Below are positions 1 through 7,852 of a stretch of DNA of 25,209 bases, piece after piece. The position numbers and the translations under genes are program-made. The stretch is from CAZLMW01 sp964560875 (GTDB lineage: Bacteria > Myxococcota_A > UBA9042). The stretch covers positions 1 through 25,209 of the forward strand of contig CAZLMW010000116.1 of assembly GCA_964560875.1 (NCBI GenBank), given 5' to 3'. Each line of letters begins with the position of its first letter. Within the stretch, counting starts at the first letter, position 1. Under the pieces are notes generated by a model, which was not told the DNA's origin, ran no database searches, and worked only from the letters and a program-made list of their open reading frames with translations.

Positions 1-122
1 ATACAGCCGACCGGACCCTGGGGCTCTCGCCCCAGGCTACTGCCCGGCGCCGCTTCGCGGCTCAACAGCCGCCGAAATGACCACAAACAGCTGTTTTGAC
101 ATGGGAACCAGACAAAGGCGGT
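1..122. other. intergenic edge with two hairpins
   Basis: No gene is supported here. Two perfect inverted repeats are visible: a 7-bp stem at 17-36 (CCTGGGG, loop CTCTCG, CCCCAGG) and a 5-bp stem at 49-61 (GCCGC, loop TTC, GCGGC). They lie just downstream of the minus-strand gene ending at 123 and could act in transcription termination. No T-tract follows either stem, so a repeat-type palindrome is equally possible. Confidence 0.4.
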
Positions 123-1325
123 TCAGTCGTCGTCGCGCAGCAACTTCGCCTTGGCCTGGGCGAATTCGTCGTCGGTCAGGGCGCCGTTTGTGTGCAGCGT
201 GCTGAGTCGTTCGAGGGCGTCGACAAAGTCGGACCGACGCGCCTGCTCCAACAGCTCGCGCATCGCCGCCAGCTCGTCGAAAAGCTCCTGGCTGCCGATC
301 GACCCACCGCTGGGGGCCACGGACTTGGCGGCTGCTCTGCGGAGCTCTTCGATGCTCTTGCGGGACCCATCCACGTCGGAATGCTCGCCGTGCGATCCGG
401 CCCCGCCGCTGTCCTCGTGCGGCGCGCCCATGCCGTGAAAGCCGTCCCAGAAGTCCTGGGTTTCAAACGGGTCATCGACCGGGGCAGCGACCTTGGGTGC
501 CTCGACGTACGACTTGCCCTCGAAGCCGCCAATGATCGAGTGCGCATCCGCCGTGTAGGGGCGGTCGGACGGCGCGGCGAAGCGTTGCACCACGCCTTCC
601 ACCACCAAGTCGAGCAGCTCACCGGGCTGGCACAACGAAAAACACGGCGCGTCCGCCGAACGAATCGCGGGCAGGGCGAACGTGCTCGAGATGCTCTTTC
701 CAGTCGGGTCGATCCGCCCGTGCGTGCGCTCCTCGGCCCATTGACCCACCGCCGCCCAGTCCTCGGCCAGCACCGGGCTCGCGAGCGGCACGACAACCCG
801 AAAACGAGGGCGCTCTTCACTGTGGGTCCAGGTCGTGTGCAGCATGTGAAACCACGGTCGCCACGTCGCGGTTGCCTCGGAAATCAGCGCGCCCGCGTCG
901 TAGTCCATGACAAGGCAAGACAGGTGAACGACGCCCTCTTTGCCGCGTTTTGCGCCGTCCCGATACAGGGCCGGCGACCACAGGTGCAGATCTCTCTTCG
1001 CCGCGGCAGCGACGTGTTTTCGCAAGGTCGCCAGCTTCGCGGCAACGGCAGCGTCCTTGTCGCTCCCATCAGCTTCAGAATCAGCGGCCGCCCGACTCAG
1101 CTCCCGCCAGGCGGCTCCACCGTGTTCTTCGCCCGCGTTCCACGCTTTTTCGGCCGCGTCGATGCGCCGCAGCTCTTTGTCGAGCCGTTGCTGGGTTTGG
1201 GGCCGCAGCTCGAAGCGCCGAAACATCTGGACGAGCTGCGGAAGCGTCGCGAATTCTTGCTGAATTGTGCTGTCAAAGACCCGCGTGAACGTAACGAAAG
1301 CGAAGCGGGGGCGAGCTGGAGCCAT
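123..1325 (-). CDS. primase-polymerase-like protein with C-terminal SHOCT domain
   Basis: This is a 400-residue protein with ATG at 1325 and TGA at 123. Residues about 135-225 resemble the archaeo-eukaryotic primase/PrimPol fold found in plasmid and phage replication proteins: a hydrophobic strand ending in an acidic pair (LVMDYDAG), then HTTWTHSEE and PRFRVVVPL. The DxD motif would bind metal if the assignment is right. The middle (about 265-340) is low-complexity and rich in Gly, Ser, Asp and Glu. The last ~32 residues (LERLSTLHTNGALTDDEF followed by AQAKAKLL) are a typical SHOCT domain, an oligomerisation or interaction module. No helicase domain follows, unlike many mobile-element primases. 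No integrase or plasmid genes are adjacent. The SHOCT assignment is firm; the primase assignment is by motif only and the biological role is unknown. Confidence 0.6.
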   Translation of the reverse strand: MAPARPRFAFVTFTRVFDSTIQQEFATLPQLVQMFRRFELRPQTQQRLDKELRRIDAAEKAWNAGEEHGGAAWRELSRAAADSEADGSDKDAAVAAKLATLRKHVAAAAKRDLHLWSPALYRDGAKRGKEGVVHLSCLVMDYDAGALISEATATWRPWFHMLHTTWTHSEERPRFRVVVPLASPVLAEDWAAVGQWAEERTHGRIDPTGKSISSTFALPAIRSADAPCFSLCQPGELLDLVVEGVVQRFAAPSDRPYTADAHSIIGGFEGKSYVEAPKVAAPVDDPFETQDFWDGFHGMGAPHEDSGGAGSHGEHSDVDGSRKSIEELRRAAAKSVAPSGGSIGSQELFDELAAMRELLEQARRSDFVDALERLSTLHTNGALTDDEFAQAKAKLLRDDD

Positions 1326-1442
1326 CGAGGTTGCCCTTGGTGTCGATTGCGCGGGTGGCCGAAAATGCGGCTGTGGCGACTATTGGTCCGTTTCGGGACT
1401 ATAGCGCTGAATTCGCTGTGATGCCCGTGACTCGGCGTTGCG

Positions 1443-1483
1443 GGCAGGTTCGATCGGAGTTCGCGGGGCGCGAGGGTCCGCGG
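1443..1483 (+). repeat. 41-bp dispersed repeat, copy 1
   Basis: These 41 bases begin GGCAGGTTCGATCGG and end GGGTCCGCGG. They are identical, in reverse complement, to 20036-20076. The core contains a small palindrome (TCGCG, GGG, CGCGA). This copy lies between the start of the primase-like gene (1325) and the stop of the Cys-rich lipoprotein (1526). Flanking bases do not match the other copy, so the boundaries are sharp. Confidence 0.8.
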
Positions 1484-1525
1484 CTCAGTCAGCGACTTCC
1501 AATCGGGCCTGGCGTTGCGGACCGT

Positions 1526-2986
1526 TCACTTGGTCTTGAGACCGATCGCGCACTGGTCAGCCGCCAGGAATTTCGACCATGCCGCCAGCTCGGCCTTCTT
1601 CTCACACACCTTGATGCAGGTATACATCGCCTGCTTGGAGCCGCCTCCCCACGCCGGATACATGCACGAGATGACGCAATTGACCGTGGTGTTGCACGAC
1701 TTGTCGCTCAGGCACGCCGCCACCTTCTTGGGACAGTTGCTCCAAAACAGCAGCCAATCCGACAGCCCCTGGGGGTTGCAGTCGACGGGGCAGGAGTTGC
1801 CGGTCTCGTTGTTGCCGCACTTGAGGTCGCCACACCCGTTCGTGGGCAAGCCGTTGCAGCCCTTGACCTTCTCTTCGCCCCAGCAGGTGCCGAGCTTGCA
1901 CTGGTCGTTGATCGTGCACTTGAGGCCGTCGTCGCAGGCAGATCCGGCGCCGAGCAGCGTGTATTTGCAGCTGTTGGAGCCGGGGTTGCAGGAGTCGTAC
2001 GTGCACTGGTTGAAGTCGTTGCACGCAAACTTGATATGCGGGACGCACTTGCCCTTCTTGCAGCGGTGGTGCCAGCACTTCTTGGCACCCTGGCACGGCA
2101 CGCCATCGCCGTAGGGGAAGCCCTTGCAGTTGCCCTGTCCGTCGCATCGGTCCGGGCCCGAGCACGCCTTGCCGTCATCGCACCACTTGGTCTGGGGCGC
2201 GGGTGTTTGCACGCACTTGTCGAGCTTCGGGTCGCACACGCCGAGGTAGCACTGCGAACCTGCTTTGCACGTCTTTGGTTGGTGGAAACAGACGCCGCCG
2301 AGGCACTTGTGGTCCTGCCTGCACGGCACGCCGTCGGCGCAATGAAGGCCATCAGCGACGACCTTCTTGCCGCACTTTCCGGCCGCGCACACGCCGATGC
2401 GGCATGGAGCCGTCGTGAAACACTCAGAGTCGAGCTTGCACGGCGGCTTGGAGGGCGCTGCATCCGCCGTATCCGCCGAATCCGCCGAATCCGCCGAATC
2501 CGCCGTATCCGCAGTGACCAAATGAGCGTCAGCGCCCGTGGCCGCGTCGACGTTGGCTGCTGAATCACCGATCGCACCCTCTGCTGCGTCCTCTGCTGCG
2601 TCTTCTGCTGCGTCTTCTGCCGCGTCGTCGCCTGTACTTGCACTTGCATCCGCGGCGCTGGCCGCCAGGTCGGCGTCACTTTGTCCGGTGTGGTTGAGGC
2701 CGGTGTCGGCCCGGCTGGCGGCGTCTGGGCTGGCGGCGTCTGGGCTGGCGGTCGTGTCTGGCGACGACGCGGTACTCGCGGAGCAATCGCTATCGCCCTC
2801 GCCTTTCGTTGGACCCACGTCGTCGGGCGAGCCGAGAACGTCGGCTTGTCCTGACGGTTGATCGACACCGCCACCGGCATCCGGTGACTTCAGGTCTGTC
2901 GGCGGTGGTGCGGCGCAACCCAGCGCGACGAGGCATAGGACGAAAGCCGCCGGCAAGGCACGTGACTCGTACTCAAACTGTCGCAT
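1526..2986 (-). CDS. Cys-rich lipoprotein with Asp/Ala/Ser repeat linker
   Basis: This is a 486-residue predicted secreted lipoprotein. The N-terminus has a hydrophobic segment (about 10-24) ending in a lipobox (VALGC), so acylation at about Cys24 is expected. Residues about 30-175 form an acidic low-complexity linker made of three short repeat families (DAAE, DSA and SPDAA types). From about residue 180 onward the chain is packed with Cys in spacings such as CKxDSECxxxxCRxGVC and CHQ/CYLGVCDPKLDKC. These resemble the Cys-rich repeats common in secreted proteins of Myxococcota. The C-terminal ~100 residues (from CGDLKCGNNETGNSCPVDC) are a different Cys-rich module. An outer-membrane surface role is inferred; no catalytic motif is seen. 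Sequence just upstream of ATG 2986 lacks a good Shine-Dalgarno on this strand. Confidence 0.75.
   Translation of the reverse strand: MRQFEYESRALPAAFVLCLVALGCAAPPPTDLKSPDAGGGVDQPSGQADVLGSPDDVGPTKGEGDSDCSASTASSPDTTASPDAASPDAASRADTGLNHTGQSDADLAASAADASASTGDDAAEDAAEDAAEDAAEGAIGDSAANVDAATGADAHLVTADTADSADSADSADTADAAPSKPPCKLDSECFTTAPCRIGVCAAGKCGKKVVADGLHCADGVPCRQDHKCLGGVCFHQPKTCKAGSQCYLGVCDPKLDKCVQTPAPQTKWCDDGKACSGPDRCDGQGNCKGFPYGDGVPCQGAKKCWHHRCKKGKCVPHIKFACNDFNQCTYDSCNPGSNSCKYTLLGAGSACDDGLKCTINDQCKLGTCWGEEKVKGCNGLPTNGCGDLKCGNNETGNSCPVDCNPQGLSDWLLFWSNCPKKVAACLSDKSCNTTVNCVISCMYPAWGGGSKQAMYTCIKVCEKKAELAAWSKFLAADQCAIGLKTK
2462..2742 (-). repeat. three independent coding tandem repeats
   Basis: Inside the lipoprotein linker there are three different in-frame arrays, given on the plus strand. 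At 2462-2515 there are six copies of a 9-bp unit (ATCCGCCGA and variants, encoding Ser-Ala-Asp steps). At 2579-2626 there are four copies of a 12-bp unit (YTCTGCTGCGTC, encoding Asp-Ala-Ala-Glu). At 2713-2742 there are two copies of a 15-bp unit (GGCTGGCGGCGTCTG, encoding Ser-Pro-Asp-Ala-Ala) plus a degenerate third. All unit lengths are multiples of three, so copy-number change would preserve the frame. Confidence 0.85.
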
Positions 2987-3113
2987 CGGCGGAGGTTAGC
3001 ACGCCCAATCCTCGAGAAACGTGTCTTCGAGCGACGCCGAATTTTTGCAATGATCGGCGGGAATCTGCACCTTGGTCGCGAAGGGCTCTCGGGGTTGCAT
3101 CGTGTACAATTTT

Positions 3114-5105
3114 ATGGGGTTAGATCAGCGGATGCCATTGCGCATCCGGACGGAATCGCTCGCCTTTGCGGCAGCGCTGGTAGCGCTCGTTGCAGGTTTA
3201 CTGACAGGCTCGCCGGCCATGGCATGCGGTGGCTGTGTAGCCGCGTCGGGCGCGACCGGGTCGATCGTCCAACAAAGCGAGCGCGTCTTCTTTCATCGCG
3301 ATCCGGCGACGAAGACATCGACGGTGTGGGTCGAGGTTCGTTATTCGGGGCCAGCGAAGGACTTCGGCTGGATCGTCCCGCTTCCCAAGAGGCCGCTCGT
3401 CAACGTCGGAACTTCGTACCTCTTTGACCGTCTTGACCAGGCCACAGCGCCGCGGTTTCACACACGCGTCTCCGCCACCAACGAGAACTGTACGTTCGAC
3501 AACCAGGCGCTCGGCGGCGGCGCCGGGTGTGGCGGTGGGATCGGCGGGATGAGCATGGCGACGCGCGACGCGGGTCCCACCGTGGACACCGGCTCGGCCT
3601 CACACGACAGCCGGGTGGGCGTCGCGGGCGTCGACATGATCGATGTGGGTGAGGTCGGACCCTACGCATACGCGATTGTCGAAGCGAAGACCTCCGGGTC
3701 GCTCTACAAGTGGCTGGAGATCAATGGCTACACGATGCCCAAGTCAGGCGAGCCCGTTGTCGAGAGTCATGTAGCCAAGGGCGATGTGTTCGTTGCGTTC
3801 CGGCTCCAAAGTGGCGTCGGGATCGACCGTATCCGACCGATCGTGTTGACGATGAAGGATGTGGAGGCCTGCGTACCGCTGCGTTTGACGTCGATCGCCG
3901 CCGTCAATGACATGCTGGTTACCGTCTACCTCGCCGGACCCGGCCGCGCGGTGCCGAAGAACATGCTGCACGTGCACGTCAACCCGATGCGGCTGGCGTG
4001 GAACACTGGCGCCGCCAACTATCCCAACGTGATGAGCGCCGCGATGGATGAAGCCGCAGGCCGCGCATTTGTCACCGAATACAGCCGCTCGACGACATCC
4101 ACGTGGGTACGCCAACCCCAGGTCGACTCCAGCGACGTCAGCACCGTGCTCTACGAACAGCCGATCGCCGATGATGGCGAGTGGGGGCCTGGAGCGCTTG
4201 CGCATCCTCATCTGGTGGACACCGCGAAGATCGGGGCCGTGAGATCGATGGCCGAGCTCCGCGACGCGCTTGGTTACGCGAACTTGCCGATTGTCGCGGA
4301 CACGGCTGCCATCCTCGAGCAATACACCTACGGCGCAGCGGCCGAAGCGGGCCGCAACCCCGTGGCTTTTTACCGCGCCCTGCGGGCCGGCCAGGGGTGG
4401 GGCTACGACGAGTTTCGCAAGGTCCACGGGAGAGCTTTGGCCAGGGCGCTGGACCGCTTCTTCGTCGCGCCGCTGCACGACGCGATGGTGGCGTTGTCGT
4501 CGAGCGCGCAGTTGACGCGGCTGGCGATGCGCATTTCCCCCGCCGAGATGGACCGGGACCCGTTGTTCTCGTTCAACAGTTCGCTGCCCGATGTCGACCA
4601 CGTTCACACCGCGACGATCCGCAACGTCTGCGGCTCCGACGCTTCGACCGTCTCTGGCGCCCGCTACCATATCGATGACATCGACCGCTCGTACGTGATT
4701 CGCAACGGCGCCATCGGCGTGTCCCCGCAGACGTGCAACCCGCGGCTGGCGCTCCCCGCGCTCGACAAACGGTTCCTCGATGGGCCCGCGGCGTCCCGGG
4801 TGGAGGTGCTTGACGAAACGGGAGAGCCCCGCCAAGTCCATCGCGCCGAGACGGAGCTGGTGGATGCGCTGATCGCCGGGTCGCTGCCGGGCGCGCCGAC
4901 CGTCCCGAAACAAGCAGTTCTCAAGTCCGCCGGGTACCGTTGGGAGCCTCCGCCGTCCGATCCGCCCGAAGGCATCCCCGAGGCGGACAACGTGCACGAC
5001 GAAGGCCCCGGATGCCTGTCGACGACGACCGCCCCCCACACCACGGCCGGCTGGCTCGTCATGCTGGCGCTGGCGTTGCTGGCCACGAAACGGCGGTGGA
5101 CCTGA
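3114..5105 (+). CDS. DUF2330 secreted protein with MYXO-CTERM-like tail
   Basis: About 663 residues. The N-terminal hydrophobic stretch (about 16-33 from ATG 3114) ends in SPAMA before CGGC, a signal-peptidase-I-like site. The mature start (CGGCVAASGATGSIVQQSER, then RVFFHRDP and VEVRYSGPAKDFGWIVPLP) is the signature of DUF2330. The function of that family is unknown. The chain ends in GPGC, a Ser/Thr/His spacer, a hydrophobic segment (GWLVMLALALLA) and TKRRWT. This Cys plus transmembrane segment plus basic end resembles the MYXO-CTERM sorting signal, so surface anchoring is inferred. Start choice is uncertain: in-frame TTG 3072, ATG 3114 and ATG 3132 are all possible. The two ATGs give a normal-length signal peptide, but none has a strong Shine-Dalgarno. 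Confidence 0.8.
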   Translation: MGLDQRMPLRIRTESLAFAAALVALVAGLLTGSPAMACGGCVAASGATGSIVQQSERVFFHRDPATKTSTVWVEVRYSGPAKDFGWIVPLPKRPLVNVGTSYLFDRLDQATAPRFHTRVSATNENCTFDNQALGGGAGCGGGIGGMSMATRDAGPTVDTGSASHDSRVGVAGVDMIDVGEVGPYAYAIVEAKTSGSLYKWLEINGYTMPKSGEPVVESHVAKGDVFVAFRLQSGVGIDRIRPIVLTMKDVEACVPLRLTSIAAVNDMLVTVYLAGPGRAVPKNMLHVHVNPMRLAWNTGAANYPNVMSAAMDEAAGRAFVTEYSRSTTSTWVRQPQVDSSDVSTVLYEQPIADDGEWGPGALAHPHLVDTAKIGAVRSMAELRDALGYANLPIVADTAAILEQYTYGAAAEAGRNPVAFYRALRAGQGWGYDEFRKVHGRALARALDRFFVAPLHDAMVALSSSAQLTRLAMRISPAEMDRDPLFSFNSSLPDVDHVHTATIRNVCGSDASTVSGARYHIDDIDRSYVIRNGAIGVSPQTCNPRLALPALDKRFLDGPAASRVEVLDETGEPRQVHRAETELVDALIAGSLPGAPTVPKQAVLKSAGYRWEPPPSDPPEGIPEADNVHDEGPGCLSTTTAPHTTAGWLVMLALALLATKRRWT

Positions 5106-5181
5106 CGCGAACCATGGTGTCGAGCGCGGCCGCGGCGGCCGTTGTGGCTCTTCAACCTCCGGCGCATGTCGCGTCTGGTGA

Positions 5182-5988
5182 AGGTCGCCGCGGTCGCGCC
5201 GGCGTAAGTCGATCAGCCTCAACGGTTCACAGAAGCCGATCTCGACCTTGCTGTTCGCTCCAGGCGTCTACAAGGTGATGCCGATCAAGGGCATCGTCAT
5301 GTGGAACTCGCACGGCTTCAACCTGTCCAAGAAGGACACGACGATCGAGCAATGGGTCGACATCGGGTTCGCCAAGAAGGACGAGCAGCTGTACGCCCAG
5401 CGCGGCATCTTCCACGTGAAGAATATCTTCGTGATGAACGTGCCACCGTTTAAGCAGCGCGAGTATTGCGGGAGCTGGACGATGCCGCGCTATGGCCAGC
5501 TGACGTCGCTGGGGTCGCATGTGCACAAGCGCGGCGTCCTCTTCCGCACCTGGATGCCGCCGCAGGAGCCCGGCTGCACCCACGCGAAGGGATGCAAGCC
5601 CAACACGGACAAACCCGCGTACACGTCGACCATCTACGACGACCCGGTCGAGCTGGTGTTCGACAAACCGGTGTCATTTAACGGCGAAGAGGCCAAGACG
5701 CGGACCTTCAAGTACTGCGCGGTGTTCGACAACGGCTCAACGAAGAAGACCGCGGTTAAGCGCCGGTCCAAGTCCGACAATGCGCTGCCGGGCGCGTGCT
5801 CGGATACCGACGTGGCCTGCCTCAACGGCCCCAAGCAGGGCGAGCTTTGCGGCGGCAAGAACAGCTTCTGCGACACCAAACCGGGCGCCGGGGACGGGCA
5901 ATGTGACGCGTGTCCGTTGCGAGGCGGCCTGACCACCGAGGACGAGATGCTCATCCTGCTCGGCAGCTACTACATCAACAAACCGTAG
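5182..5988 (+). pseudogene. 5'-truncated copper type II monooxygenase-like gene
   Basis: The open frame follows an in-frame TGA at 5179, and the only nearby start is a weak TTG at 5248, which would give 246 residues. Family-like sequence (ISLNGSQKP, STLLFAPGVYKV) begins before that TTG, so the true N-terminus is missing. What remains matches the C-terminal half of copper type II ascorbate-dependent monooxygenases (PHM/DBM fold). HVH at residues 91-93 (counted from 5248) and the Met of TEDEM (about 234) correspond to the two His and one Met copper ligands of the CuM site. The family-typical CAVFDNG and GAGDGQCDACP blocks are present. The first domain, carrying the CuH site, is absent. A signal-like ATG at 5114 (MVSSAAAAAVVAL) is in a different frame. 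The cause could be a real deletion/frameshift or an assembly collapse. Confidence 0.65.
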
Positions 5989-6014
5989 CAGAGTGTCGGG
6001 AGCTCCGTTCCCCG

Positions 6015-6617
6015 TCAGGCAAGCGCGGCCGCAAACGTCTCCACGAGCTGGCGGCTTGTCTGGGGCGCGAGCAACGTCCCCTTGGAACCGAGTCCGTTCA
6101 CCACGTGCAGTGGCGCAGTCGGGTGTTCCGCGACGATCGGCAGCCGCCCTTTCACGATGGGACGCACCCCGACCATGTGCTCCACGACCGTCACCGGGCA
6201 CGCAACCAGCTTGGCAACTCGCGCCAACAGGTCGCTCCGCCCCCGCTCGGTCGGTTGCTCGTCCAGCTTGCGGCCGTCGTAGGTGGCCCCCGCTTTCCAC
6301 AGGCCATCGCCGGTCGGCAGCAGCCAGGTCCCGTTGTTGATGCTGTGGCTGGTCGGCAGGCCTTCGATGGACAGCAGCAGGATCTCGCCCTTTGCGTGCT
6401 GCAGAACTGGCGGCGCGACGTGGCGGAATGTCTCGCGATAGCCCCGGCAGAGAACCGTCCTTTTCGCCACGACGTCGCGCAACCGGACATCGTGTTCGCT
6501 GCATACGAGATCTTCATCGTCCACGACCGCCTCGAGGCACGGCAGACGCGCACGGGTCTGGCGGATCAGCTCCGGCATATCCAGCCAGCCCGCACGGGGG
6601 ACTTCGAAGCCACCAAA
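6015..6617 (-). CDS. FAD-dependent oxidoreductase (DAO family), 5' end lost in gap
   Basis: The frame is open from the gap edge at 6617 to TGA at 6015, leaving about 200 C-terminal residues. It opens with GGFEVPRAGWLDMPELI, typical of the middle of DadA/ThiO-like FAD amine oxidoreductases. The end contains VVNGLGSKGTLLAPQTSRQL, the usual C-terminal flavin-contact block (NGxGxxGxxxAP). The N-terminal Rossmann GxGxxG motif must lie in the 100-N gap or in unassembled sequence. An internal ATG at 6578 is not a real start because family-like residues precede it. The substrate cannot be told; amine or amino-acid oxidation is the family norm. The gene converges on the copper monooxygenase remnant, with 26 bp between them. 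Confidence 0.75.
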   Translation of the reverse strand, partial: FGGFEVPRAGWLDMPELIRQTRARLPCLEAVVDDEDLVCSEHDVRLRDVVAKRTVLCRGYRETFRHVAPPVLQHAKGEILLLSIEGLPTSHSINNGTWLLPTGDGLWKAGATYDGRKLDEQPTERGRSDLLARVAKLVACPVTVVEHMVGVRPIVKGRLPIVAEHPTAPLHVVNGLGSKGTLLAPQTSRQLVETFAAALA

Positions 6618-6717
6618 NNNNNNNNNNNNNNNNNNNNNNNNNNNNNNNNNNNNNNNNNNNNNNNNNNNNNNNNNNNNNNNNNNNNNNNNNNNNNNNNNNN
6701 NNNNNNNNNNNNNNNNN
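6618..6717. other. assembly gap (100 N)
   Basis: Exactly 100 N bases, the conventional placeholder for a gap of unknown size. It truncates the 5' end of the FAD oxidoreductase and the 3' end of the membrane protein gene. Whether other genes lie between them cannot be judged. Confidence 0.99.
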
Positions 6718-7834
6718 CGTCTACGATGCGCAACGAGAGCCCCACGGCGACGTCATCGCCAGCGCCAAGGCCGCCCCGTGCAGCGGTGAATCCGGGCTCT
6801 TTGTGCAGCGCCTTGAGCACCTTGCGCGTGTCGGTGTCACGGCGCCGATTCGGGCCGAACGAGTAGACCATCACGGCCATCTTCCCGCCGCGGCGACGTG
6901 AGCGAATCCACAGCGGTGACTGCCACGGGTCGAGAAAATAAGGGTCGACCCCGGCGGCGCGCCTGCCAAGGTCGAGATAGCCCGCTTGGATGGCCGTGTA
7001 GACCCGTTTGTGGATCGATCGCTTGCCGCGCCCAGCGTCGGTGATCACGCCGTCGGCGCCGACAGCGATGGCGATGCGCTGCAGCACGGCTTCAGTCCGC
7101 GCCAGCTCGGCCGAGGTCGCGACCGTGAGCGCGTCGACGACCCCGGGGATCGGTGCGGCGAGCGCGAGGCAAGCCCACAACAGGCCGCGACGAACCAGCG
7201 TCGGGGCACCGGACCAGCGCGCCATGGCATCGCCCACAAAAGCCAGGCCGAGCAGCAGCTCAGCGACCTCCCCCGACAGCTTGACCGGGTAGATGAGCTC
7301 CACAGCTGCAACTGCGGCGAAGACAGCCACGGTGGAAGGTGCGGCGCAAAGCCACGCGGGCGCATGACCCAGCCGCGCCACAACCGGCCCCACAACGCCC
7401 CACACCAAGGCGATCCCCGCCACCACGACGCGCGTGCTGATGAGCGGCTTGAGCAAGTTGTGCAGGTTGCTCTCTTGCTGGAAGTTGTGTGCAAGAAACG
7501 CGTCGGGCGGCCGGTATCCGAACAGCCGCTGTCCCCACGACAGCTCTTCACCGGCCACGAACAGCGCGAACGCCGAAAGCAACACGCACATGCCCACCGG
7601 CCCGATGAATCGCCGCCAACCCGCCGCGTGGCTAGCCGCAAGCAGCTGACGCGCAGCGCAAGCATAGACACCAGCGGCCGCGAAAAAGGCCAGCGCCGTG
7701 GCCCATTCTCCCCAGCCGTCTTCGCGATACAGGGTCCGATATGTCTGCATATCGACCGCCGCGACGGTCATTGACGCCACAACGAGCAGCGCGGCGCCGA
7801 GCAACGGCACGTCCGCGGTGGACCGGCCGGTCAT
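6718..7834 (-). CDS. multi-pass membrane protein, 3' end lost in gap
   Basis: ATG is at 7834, with 372 residues visible before the gap. About seven hydrophobic segments span residues ~10-245. Between them is GEELSWGQRLFGYRPP followed by NFQQESNLHN, a motif block I associate with uncharacterised bacterial membrane proteins. The soluble tail (about 250 on) reads AIQAGYLDLGRR, DPYFLDPWQSPLW and MVYSFGPNRRRDTDT. This is reminiscent of the C-terminal part of GspG-type pseudopilins (DPWG..Y, YS.GPDG). The start is 18 nt beyond the Ser-Asp lipoprotein stop at 7853, suggesting co-transcription. Function is unknown, and the pseudopilin resemblance is only by eye. Confidence 0.65.
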
Positions 7835-7852
7835 GTCGAGAGGGGCGACAGT

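Noticed and set aside
96..1421. Long plus-strand open frame opposite the primase-like gene
   Set aside because: It mirrors the minus-strand gene, whose protein has recognisable motifs and a SHOCT domain. The plus-strand product is Arg/Val-rich with no domain signal.
3095..3113. Sigma-70-like TACAAT near 3105 as promoter of the DUF2330 gene
   Set aside because: No -35 element is found at suitable spacing, and the position relative to ATG 3114 would leave no leader.
3744..5222. 492-codon minus-strand frame opposite the DUF2330 gene
   Set aside because: It is an antisense shadow of a GC-rich gene. The Arg/His/Val-rich product has no recognisable motif, while the plus strand has a clear family signature.
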